A stretch of 64,000 nt of DNA from Chthoniobacterales bacterium (GTDB taxonomy: Bacteria; Verrucomicrobiota; Verrucomicrobiia; Chthoniobacterales; DASVRZ01): positions 124,001 to 188,000 of the forward strand of contig JBDSQB010000002.1 in the NCBI GenBank assembly GCA_039930045.1, read 5' to 3'. Positions 35,437 to 42,547 of this stretch are shown here, in pieces. Position 1 is the stretch's first letter. The number at the start of each line of letters is the position of its first letter. The position numbers were made by a program, and so were the translations under genes. The notes beneath the pieces were generated by a model that made no database searches, was not told the origin of the DNA, and saw only the letters and a program-made list of their open reading frames with translations.

Positions 35437-36951
35437 TCAAGATTTTCGCAGCCAGCGCCACCAACGGCTGCTGGAATCGGCGCGAACAGGCGGTTCGGCT
35501 TTCCGAGCTACTTCTTTGAGGCGGGTTTCGAGGGCTTTGACGCGTTTTTGCAGGCCGGAAATACTGCTTTTCTGGCTCCGGCGAAGCTCCAGTTCCTCGT
35601 GAGTGCGGCGAACGGCGTCGTTGTAGAGCGCGCGGGTGATTTTTTGCAGCCGCACCGCATCGCGCTGGGTCACATCGGTCTCGGGCGCGCCTTTTCCATG
35701 GGCGACGATTCGCCGCAGAGTGGCCGAAAAGACCGTGGCATGGTGCTTTTCATCGAAGTAGGCGCGGATCAATCTCGATTGGGTTTCGAGCCATTCGCGG
35801 TCATGGCATTTCTCCAAAATCGCGGCGAGTTCCTCCACGTCCTGCCAGTTTAGGGAACCGGCAGGCTTCGTAGCATCGACGCTCCCTGCGACGTTGGATT
35901 GATGAAGCAGGAGCGGTGTGCCGGAGGCGGCTACCTCGACGTCGGTCCTCGCACCGCCCATGGGAAACGACGAAATATAGAGGTCGCAGCGATGCTCCCA
36001 AAGCGCCTCGGCCACGGACGGCACCCAGGGCACATGGATGAACCGGTCTGCAGCGATTCCGTCCCTTTCCAGAATGGCGCTGATCGCACTCAAAGTCGTA
36101 TCGGCCAGCGGGCCCAGATGCAGATGCCAGCCGCGCGTCGTCCGCAGGATGACTCCGACGGCATCCGGATAGCTCAGGAAATAGGGACGCTCGAATTTTT
36201 GCGGACGGCCGGAGCTGCCGGTGATGAGCGCCTCTTTTTCCAGAAATCCCACCGGACGAGGACCCGGATCGGGCGCGGTGAGCAGGAGCAATTCATAAGG
36301 AATCCCGAGGAAACGACTTTGCGACGCGCCGGAGGCATGGAGTTCGATAACTCTCATGCCCGGCAGATGGAGCCCAAAAGTGGGCATGTGATCGGAGTGA
36401 TGCACCAGAAACCGGGTGCCAGCGAGCTCAGGCAGAGCGGCCGCGACAGGCAACGGATCCTTGGGGTGTTGAAACAAAAACAGCCGCGCCGGGCGCAACT
36501 CCAGCAGCCTTTCCAGCAAGCGCCGCACCGTTTCCGCAGGGCTCGATTGTTGGACGATCTCGACGCGATCCGGGGTGAAGCCGATTCTTTCCAGAGACCA
36601 CTCGGGCAGCGGGCCAGCTTCGCGCCTATGGAAATTCGTGAGCAACAGCACGGGCTTCTCACCCGCGTCTTCCTGCAGAGCGGACACGAAATCACCGATC
36701 ACCAGGGAATGCCCGCCGACTTGGGGCAGTTCCGTGGCCACATAGACGTCTGGCCCGTGGAAGGCACCATCCTCCCCCGCCAAGGGTGGCAAAGTGGCCC
36801 GGATTTCATTTCCCAGATGGTGCAGCGCCGCATCCGCCTCGGGATCGCCCACGGCATACGAACCAAACTCCGAGTGGCGCGAAAAATCCCGGATGCGCCG
36901 AGCCAACTTGGCCAGAGCCGCATCGCACTCGCTTTTAAGCGGATCTTCCAT
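35437..36951 (-). CDS. Glycosyltransferase-like protein (GT-B/OGT-like) with C-terminal coiled coil
   Basis: 504 residues with no membrane segment. The central part has GT-B features: YVATELPQVGGHSLVIGDFV near residue 70 and, in the C-terminal half, a region like O-GlcNAc transferases and related GT-B proteins (RFIHVPWVPSVAEALW, HRCDLYISSFPMGGARTDVEVAASGTPLL split over two motifs ending with VEVAASGTPLLLHQ). The last 60 residues form a charged helix (LQKRVKALETRLKEVARK) and end WWRWLRKS, possibly membrane-associating. It is the first gene of a tight four-gene group with BKACE and two acyltransferases. Donor and acceptor are unknown. Confidence 0.65.
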   Translation of the reverse strand: MEDPLKSECDAALAKLARRIRDFSRHSEFGSYAVGDPEADAALHHLGNEIRATLPPLAGEDGAFHGPDVYVATELPQVGGHSLVIGDFVSALQEDAGEKPVLLLTNFHRREAGPLPEWSLERIGFTPDRVEIVQQSSPAETVRRLLERLLELRPARLFLFQHPKDPLPVAAALPELAGTRFLVHHSDHMPTFGLHLPGMRVIELHASGASQSRFLGIPYELLLLTAPDPGPRPVGFLEKEALITGSSGRPQKFERPYFLSYPDAVGVILRTTRGWHLHLGPLADTTLSAISAILERDGIAADRFIHVPWVPSVAEALWEHRCDLYISSFPMGGARTDVEVAASGTPLLLHQSNVAGSVDATKPAGSLNWQDVEELAAILEKCHDREWLETQSRLIRAYFDEKHHATVFSATLRRIVAHGKGAPETDVTQRDAVRLQKITRALYNDAVRRTHEELELRRSQKSSISGLQKRVKALETRLKEVARKAEPPVRADSSSRWWRWLRKS

Positions 36952-36969
36952 CTGTCCCGCAGAGCAGCC

Positions 36970-37281
36970 TTATTCGACTTCCACTTCAATCCCGCCGATC
37001 CACTTGGCGAAGAGATTGTAAATGGTAGCACCGATAAGGCCGACGATGAAGCCCATTAAACCATAGAAGACCGGCATGAAAATCATGAGCCCCACGCCAA
37101 GTCCCGCGAACATGGCTCCGGGCGTTGCAGGCATGTTAGGCTGCTTGGGAATGAAAGCTCCAGCCAGGGCAATGACGCCAAAGATAGGCACAAAGATCAG
37201 CCCCATCGCTCCATAGAGGGCTCCTAACATTTTTCCCAATTGCATGGGGGCGATGCGGACGAGACGTTTTTTGATGGCCAT
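36970..37281 (-). CDS. Small membrane protein, uncharacterised
   Basis: 103 residues with two long hydrophobic stretches (LGALYGAMGLIFVPIFGVIA and LGVGLMIFMPVFYGLMGF onward) and the ending IYNLFAKWIGGIEVEVE, a tail I associate with a widespread small membrane family of unknown function. It lies 11 bases after mqnD and 18 before the GT-like gene on the same strand. Its leader contains the octamer CTAACATC. Function not known. Confidence 0.75.
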   Translation of the reverse strand: MAIKKRLVRIAPMQLGKMLGALYGAMGLIFVPIFGVIALAGAFIPKQPNMPATPGAMFAGLGVGLMIFMPVFYGLMGFIVGLIGATIYNLFAKWIGGIEVEVE

Positions 37282-37292
37282 AAGATTGGATG

Positions 37293-38159
37293 TTAGCTGA
37301 CGAATTCCAATTCCACGGGAGCTGGAATCAGGCCGGCCTCGCTGGCGGCTCCTAGAAATGTGGTGATCGCTTTTCTCCCGGTGACGCCGTAGTCGAGCGT
37401 GTAGTCGTTGACATACATGCCGATGAATTTGTCGGCCATCGCGAGGTCAAGTCCGCGTGCCAGCGGCATGGAATGTTGCACGCCGGCGAGCCGGTTTTTC
37501 AGGCCGTATTCGATGCTGTCTTTCAACACGATGGAAAGTTCGCGGCGGACTTCGGGTTCGATGTCTTTGCGGATGACATTGCCACCGAGCGGGAGCGGCA
37601 GGCCGGTGCTGCGTTTCCACCATTCGCCCATGTCGAGAAGGAGTTCGAAGCCATCGGCGGCGTAGGTGAGTTGGCCCTCGTGAATGATGAGCCCGACATC
37701 GGCGCGTCCGTCTTTGACGGCATTAAAAATCTCATCAAACGGCACCACGATGTAGTTCACCTCGCCCACGAACAGGCGCAACGAGAGAAACGCGCTCGTC
37801 CGCGTGCCGGGGATCGCCACGGTGCGGCCTTTCAGCCAGGCACGGACGCTGTCGTCGCTTTTATCCGCAGGCAAATCCGCCCCCGGCAACGCGACTAACA
37901 TCGGACCGTAGCCGTCGCCCATGCTGGCTCCACAGGCGAGCAGCGCGTATTTGTCGAGCACGTAGGCGTAGGCGTGAATGGAGACGGCGGAAATGTGCAA
38001 CTCCCCGCGCGTCGCCCGGTCGTTCAGCGTCTCGATGTCCTGGAGAATGTGCTCAAACTCGAAGCCGCGCAGATCGATTTTTTTCTCCGCCATCGCGTAA
38101 AACATGAACGCGTCGTCCGGATCGGGAGAGTGTCCGAGGGTGAAAACTTTTTGAGACAT
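37293..38159 (-). CDS. mqnD: 1,4-dihydroxy-6-naphthoate synthase (futalosine menaquinone pathway)
   Basis: 288 residues of the MqnA/MqnD periplasmic-binding-protein-like fold. The start TLGHSPDPDDAFMFYAMAE, then FEHILQDIETLNDRATRGEL and ISAVSIHAYAYVLDKYALL, are diagnostic for MqnD, which converts cyclic dehypoxanthine futalosine to 1,4-dihydroxy-6-naphthoate. This shows the organism makes menaquinone by the futalosine route rather than by MenFDHCEB. The other mqn genes are not in the window. It sits downstream of a Nudix gene and upstream of a small membrane protein, all minus strand. Confidence 0.95.
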   Translation of the reverse strand: MSQKVFTLGHSPDPDDAFMFYAMAEKKIDLRGFEFEHILQDIETLNDRATRGELHISAVSIHAYAYVLDKYALLACGASMGDGYGPMLVALPGADLPADKSDDSVRAWLKGRTVAIPGTRTSAFLSLRLFVGEVNYIVVPFDEIFNAVKDGRADVGLIIHEGQLTYAADGFELLLDMGEWWKRSTGLPLPLGGNVIRKDIEPEVRRELSIVLKDSIEYGLKNRLAGVQHSMPLARGLDLAMADKFIGMYVNDYTLDYGVTGRKAITTFLGAASEAGLIPAPVELEFVS

Positions 38160-38204
38160 CCCTGACTCTAATGAAAGTTCCGGGGACCGCCAAGTTTTTA
38201 ACCG

Positions 38205-38675
38205 TCACCAAGAGAGCAATTCGTGGCTCAGCATCGTCTCTTCATCGAAAACGAAGCGGCCAGTGAGACGTTCCCCCGCGAGAACTTGCGGCAGCCAGAG
38301 CGCGTCGTCCTGCCACATTTCTTCGTAGGGAATCGACTGCAACTCGCACCAAAACGGCTCCGCCTCGGGCGTGGCATGGGGCTCTCCTGAGTGATCGAAC
38401 GCGAGGAAAACGGAACATTGGAGTTGGAATCCATTGGTGAAATGAAAGGACAACTCCGCCACGTGCCGCGGGTCGATGGGCGTCACGCCGACCTCCTCCT
38501 GCGTCTCGCGAATGGCGCATTCCAACGCACTCTCACCCGGATCGATTTTTCCGCCCGGCGCGTTGACCTTGCCGATGCCGAGCCCACGCAATTTGTGAAT
38601 CAAGAGCACGCGCGGGCCGTCGATGATGAAGCAAAGCGTGGCGCGTTGTTGCGGAATCCAGTTATTCCAATCCAT
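38205..38675 (-). CDS. Nudix hydrolase, 8-oxo-dGTPase (MutT/MTH1)-like
   Basis: 156 residues from MDWNNWIPQQRATLCF; the longer open frame is antisense of the divergent gene. The Nudix box is complete: GGKIDPGESALECAIRETQE followed by EVGV. Flanking strands (VLLIHKLRGLGIGKVNAPGG, LSFHFTNGFQLQCSVFLA) and the C-terminal FDEETMLSHELL resemble MTH1-type 8-oxo-purine nucleotide diphosphatases, which clean the nucleotide pool; that assignment is by resemblance. It diverges from the BtpA-like gene 48 bases away. Confidence 0.88.
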   Translation of the reverse strand: MDWNNWIPQQRATLCFIIDGPRVLLIHKLRGLGIGKVNAPGGKIDPGESALECAIRETQEEVGVTPIDPRHVAELSFHFTNGFQLQCSVFLAFDHSGEPHATPEAEPFWCELQSIPYEEMWQDDALWLPQVLAGERLTGRFVFDEETMLSHELLSW

Positions 38676-38723
38676 GGGCGCAGAGCGTAGAGTGCTGGCG
38701 AACTCGGAAAACAGGAAATTCGC

Positions 38724-39506
38724 ATGAAAACTCTCATCGGCATGATCCATCTCGCGGCGCTGCCCGGCACACCGCAGTCGCAGTCGAGTGTGAACGAAAT
38801 CACACGCCGCGCGGTGGCCGAGGTGAGGATTTATCGTGAGGCTGGCTTCTCCGCCGTGCTGATCGAAAACATGCACGACACACCGTATCTCGCGCGAAAT
38901 GTCGGGCCGGAAATCGTCGCCGCGATGACGATCTGCGCGCAGGCCGTGCGGGCGGAATTCCCGGGAAAGATCGGACTGCAAATTCTCGCGGGAGCCAACG
39001 AAGCCGCGCTGGCAGTCGCTTTTTCATGCGAGTTGCAATTTATTCGCGCCGAGGCGTTCACCTTCGGCCACGTCGCCGACGAAGGCTGGATGGACGCCTG
39101 CGCCGGGCCACTGCTACGCTACCGCCGCGCCATCGGAGCCGACGCCGTGGAAGTCTGGACCGACATCAAAAAGAAGCACGCCTCGCACGCCATGACCGCC
39201 GACATTTCCCTCGCCGAAACCGCCGCCGCCGCCGAATACATGGGTGCGAGCGCGGTGATCGTCACAGGCCGGGTCACAGGCGACGCTCCTAACCTGGGCG
39301 ACTTCGAAAACATCCGCTCGCACACCGCGCTGCCCGTCGTCATCGGCTCCGGCGTTTCTGAGTCAAACCTAACTCCGCTCTGGCCGCTGGCGGACGCGTT
39401 CATCGTCGGCTCCAGCCTGAAAAAAGGCGGACACTGGTGCGGCGAACTCGACCCGCGCGCCGTCGATTCGCTCGCCCGCACCGCCGGGCGACTAACCATT
39501 TCCTAA
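38724..39506 (+). CDS. BtpA/SgcQ-family TIM-barrel protein
   Basis: 260 residues of the BtpA family: MKTLIGMIHLAALPGTPQ at the start, VLIENMHDTPYLARNVGPE, ILAGANEAALAVAFSCELQF, IRAEAFTFGHVADEGWMDA, and the barrel end VVIGSGVSESNL and DAFIVGSSLKKGGHW. In cyanobacteria BtpA stabilises photosystem I; in other bacteria (SgcQ) the family is linked to sugar metabolism and its reaction is not established. An AGGA lies a few bases before the ATG. The stop is one base before the start of the histidine kinase gene, so the two are probably coupled. Confidence 0.9.
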   Translation: MKTLIGMIHLAALPGTPQSQSSVNEITRRAVAEVRIYREAGFSAVLIENMHDTPYLARNVGPEIVAAMTICAQAVRAEFPGKIGLQILAGANEAALAVAFSCELQFIRAEAFTFGHVADEGWMDACAGPLLRYRRAIGADAVEVWTDIKKKHASHAMTADISLAETAAAAEYMGASAVIVTGRVTGDAPNLGDFENIRSHTALPVVIGSGVSESNLTPLWPLADAFIVGSSLKKGGHWCGELDPRAVDSLARTAGRLTIS

Positions 39507-39507
39507 C

Positions 39508-40941
39508 ATGCGATTGCCGGGGCTCCGCAGCATTCACTGGAAGGTGTTTGTCTCGCATTTGCTCATCCTCATTCTCCCCTGCAGCTACCTCATCTGGACC
39601 GCGCGCGGTGTGGTCGAGCGCGCCTGGCTGCAATCCACCGAGGAAGGTCTCATCGACGTCGCCACCATCACCGCCGGCGTCTATGCCAAGGCCGTGGAAA
39701 CCGGCACCGCCGACCCGGCTTTCATTCGATTCGGACTCAACTCCGTCATCGAAGGACTTCGCGCTGGCAGGCCGCTCAAGTCGCGCATTTTCGGCAGCGA
39801 GCGCACCGCTTTCGACCTCGAACTCATCATCTGCGACGACAAGGGCCAGATCGTTTACGACACGCTCGGGCGCTCTGGAAAACTGCACACCAACGATGTC
39901 GTCCAGGCCCGGCTCGGCAATTACGGCGCGCGCTGGGAACACGTCGATGGCACGGTGAAACTCTACAGCACAGTGCCCGTTCGCGTCGGTGATCGCGTCG
40001 TCGGCACCGTCACCGCAGTGAAGCCAACGAAACGCATCGCGGTCTTCATTCTAACCACCTTGCTGAAGTTCGCCGTGCCCGTGTTTCTAGCCTTTTCGCT
40101 GGCTGCGATTCTCGCCTACGTCATCTCCGGCTACATTACGCGAATAGTTAGACAACTCGCCAGCCAGGCCGAGTCGATTGCCGCCGGGCAACCTAACATC
40201 AAACTGGAAACCTGGACCCGCAGCGAACTCGGCATGCTGGCGCGTGCCCTGGAAAAAATGCGACTCAAGCTCGAGGGCAAGGCCTATGTGGAAGACATGG
40301 TGACCAACCTTTCCCACGAGCTCAAAACGCCACTCGCCGCCATCCGTGGCGCGGCGGAAATTTTGGAAGACACCGACCAGCCGGAAGTGCGCCAGCGGTT
40401 TCTGACTAACATCCAGCACGAGGTCGCGCGGCTCGATCAAATCGTCGGCAACGTCCTCGCCCTCAGCCGGGTGGAAAGCCAGCGCGCGACTAACATGGCC
40501 ATCGACATCGCCGCCATCACCCGAGTGCTAACCTCCTCCCATGCCGCCCGCGCCGCCGCGCTGCAACTCGACTTCCATGCCAATGTGGCGGAGGGCGAGA
40601 TTTTCCTAACCATCGCCGCGCAGCAGTGGGAACTTCTGTGCAATAACCTCCTCGACAACGCCCTGCGTTTCAGCCGTCCGGGAGGCGTGATTCGCCTGCA
40701 ACTCGCGAGGGAAAGTGGCGTCATCGTTCTTGAGGTGAGCGATCAAGGCGTAGGCATCGAACCCGACTTGCTGCCGAAAATTTTCGACCGTTTTTTCACC
40801 ACGCCATCGCCGGCCACAGGCGAGCGCGGGACGGGACTTGGACTCGCCATTGTTAGGTCTATCGTCGAGAGCCACAGCGGCACGATTACAGCGCACCCTA
40901 ACTCGCCTGCGGGCACTGTATTCCGAGTCGAGTTTCATTGA
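39508..40941 (+). CDS. Sensor histidine kinase (membrane, HAMP)
   Basis: 477 residues: a first membrane helix (VFVSHLLILILPCSYLIWTA), a periplasmic sensor domain to about 175, a second helix (FAVPVFLAFSLAAILAYVIS), a HAMP linker, the HisKA box NLSHELKTPLAAIRG with the phospho-His near residue 269, and a HATPase domain with NNLLDNALRFS, VSDQGVGIEPD and GTGLGLAIV. The layout resembles CreC. No response regulator gene is adjacent, so it is an orphan here. It has one of the highest densities of the CTAAC pentamer in the window, including two copies of CTAACATC. Confidence 0.94.
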   Translation: MRLPGLRSIHWKVFVSHLLILILPCSYLIWTARGVVERAWLQSTEEGLIDVATITAGVYAKAVETGTADPAFIRFGLNSVIEGLRAGRPLKSRIFGSERTAFDLELIICDDKGQIVYDTLGRSGKLHTNDVVQARLGNYGARWEHVDGTVKLYSTVPVRVGDRVVGTVTAVKPTKRIAVFILTTLLKFAVPVFLAFSLAAILAYVISGYITRIVRQLASQAESIAAGQPNIKLETWTRSELGMLARALEKMRLKLEGKAYVEDMVTNLSHELKTPLAAIRGAAEILEDTDQPEVRQRFLTNIQHEVARLDQIVGNVLALSRVESQRATNMAIDIAAITRVLTSSHAARAAALQLDFHANVAEGEIFLTIAAQQWELLCNNLLDNALRFSRPGGVIRLQLARESGVIVLEVSDQGVGIEPDLLPKIFDRFFTTPSPATGERGTGLGLAIVRSIVESHSGTITAHPNSPAGTVFRVEFH

Positions 40942-41005
40942 AATCTTCTCGCAAACTTCGCGGGAGCTTCATCAAATATTCACAGAGCCGCGCCAGAGTC
41001 GGCGC

Positions 41006-41755
41006 ATGTTTCCACGCACATCCGCTCTCGCCCTGCTCCTCATTTTACCGCAACTCGCGCCTGCCGCCGATCCAGTTGTCAATTCGGTCGGCAAGGTCGA
41101 ACTTTCCCTCAGCCAGTGGCAGGAAACCATGGCGCGTCTCAACAAAGCCGAGACGCTTCCGCCGCTCGTCGAAAAGCCCGCAGCGCCGTGTCCGGCGATT
41201 ATTTCCAGCGCGCATTGCGAGATCTCCTAGCAAAATGGAGAGTGGCGGCTGACCACCGATTTCGAGGTCGAAGTTTTGCAGGATGGATGGTTGATCCTTC
41301 CGCTCGCCGACGCCGGAGTTCCATTGTTATCTGGCACGGTTTCGGAGGGACGAATCATCACGAAAGACGGCGCCTGCGCACTGCTGACTAACAAACCGGG
41401 TCCGGTGAAAATCCGGCTCGTTCAGGAAACGCCGCAACCTCTGGAAGACCTCGATTTCTGGGTGTCCTCGGCGACTTCCATTCAGGCGCGCCTAACATCG
41501 GCAGCGCCCGACTTGCATTGCACTCTGAACGACGCGGTTCTCACCTCCGCGCCGCTGGCTGTGGCTCCGGCGAAAGAGGAACGCACGCCGCTGCAACTCC
41601 GCCGCACTTCGGCCCCGGTCGTTGAGAAAAAAGACCTCGCGCCTGGAGTCTGGGAAAGCCGTTCCGAAACACAGATCGCCTACATGGGAGCACGCGCGCC
41701 CCTCGCGCAAAAAGTGCCCTTTTTTATACCGATCGCTCGGTCCATTAACCCGTAC
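41006..41755 (+). pseudogene. Secreted protein gene broken by an in-frame TAG and lacking a clear 3' end
   Basis: The ATG starts a signal peptide (SALALLLILPQLAPAADP). After 74 codons an amber TAG (41228-41230) interrupts the frame, but the same frame goes on as QNGEWRLTTDFEVEV and LQDGWLILPLADAGVPLL for about 150 protein-like residues. Beyond about 41690 the sequence loses that look, and the frame runs into the antisense of the next gene, so the 3' end also seems lost. The end given here is the boundary with that gene, not a proven gene end. I do not recognise the family; beta-rich repeats suggest an exported protein. Stop readthrough or a sequence error would be the alternatives. Confidence 0.65.
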
Positions 41756-42466
41756 TCAGCGGCGCATGCGCATGAGGAAGCTGAGGATGTACCAGAAGAG
41801 CAAGGCGACACTGGCGAAGAGCGACAGCGCGGCGGCGACGTGTTGACCCGGCGCGTAGCGATGAATGAGGTTGCTGGTGTTATAGAGAATCGCACCGGAG
41901 GCAAAGACGATCATTGCGCCGGAGAACCAGAGGCCTAGGCTGATGGGGAGGAAAAATGAGGCCGCGATCAATCCCATGGCGACGAAGCCGCCGATCTTCA
42001 GAATGCCACCGAGGAAGCTGAAATCCTTGCGCGTAGTAAAGGCCACTGCGGAAATTCCGACGACCATGCCAGCCGTGAGCATGGCGGCTTGCATGAGCAG
42101 GGACGCATCGCCGGTCATGAGGAGGGCCATGGTGATGAGCGGCAGGAAGAGCAAAGATTCCGCGACGGTATAGAGGGCGAGCCCAGCGTATTGCGTTGGC
42201 AGGGAGGTGCCGTTGTTCGCCCAACGCTCCGCGATCCAGGAGACGAGCATGAAGCCGCCGAGAATCATGAGCCACGAGTAGCGGCTCGTTCCCAGCAGTT
42301 GGATGGCCTGCACTCCGAGGCCCATGTTGAGGAAAATGCCCTCTAAAACGGTGAACAGGGCGAGGGCACCAGCGAGGTGCGCATACGTTTTGCGAATGAA
42401 CGCGGCGCGATCCGCCTCGGGTGTTTCGGAAACGGTGGCGGGATAGGGTTGGATGTAGGAGCTCAT
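41756..42466 (-). CDS. Bax inhibitor-1/YccA family membrane protein
   Basis: 236 residues from MSSYIQPYP. After a polar start (AAFIRKTYAHLAGAL, the usual UPF0005 opening) there are seven hydrophobic helices, including FMLVSWIAERWA, GLALYTVAESLLFLPLITMAL and MVVGISAVAFTTRKDFSFLG, which is the conserved central signature. Family members act as pH-sensitive calcium leak channels (BsYetJ) or interact with the FtsH protease (YccA). The gene is convergent with the broken secreted-protein gene. Confidence 0.93.
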   Translation of the reverse strand: MSSYIQPYPATVSETPEADRAAFIRKTYAHLAGALALFTVLEGIFLNMGLGVQAIQLLGTSRYSWLMILGGFMLVSWIAERWANNGTSLPTQYAGLALYTVAESLLFLPLITMALLMTGDASLLMQAAMLTAGMVVGISAVAFTTRKDFSFLGGILKIGGFVAMGLIAASFFLPISLGLWFSGAMIVFASGAILYNTSNLIHRYAPGQHVAAALSLFASVALLFWYILSFLMRMRR

Positions 42467-42547
42467 AAGTGGTTGCCGTTCCATATCCTGAAAACGACTT
42501 TCCGGCCACGGAAATTCGCGCCCTGGGCAGGGCGTCAGCTTGGAGGA

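Noticed and set aside
35899-37059. 386-codon plus-strand open frame
   Set aside because: Antisense to the GT-like gene, which has better protein features and neighbours on its strand.
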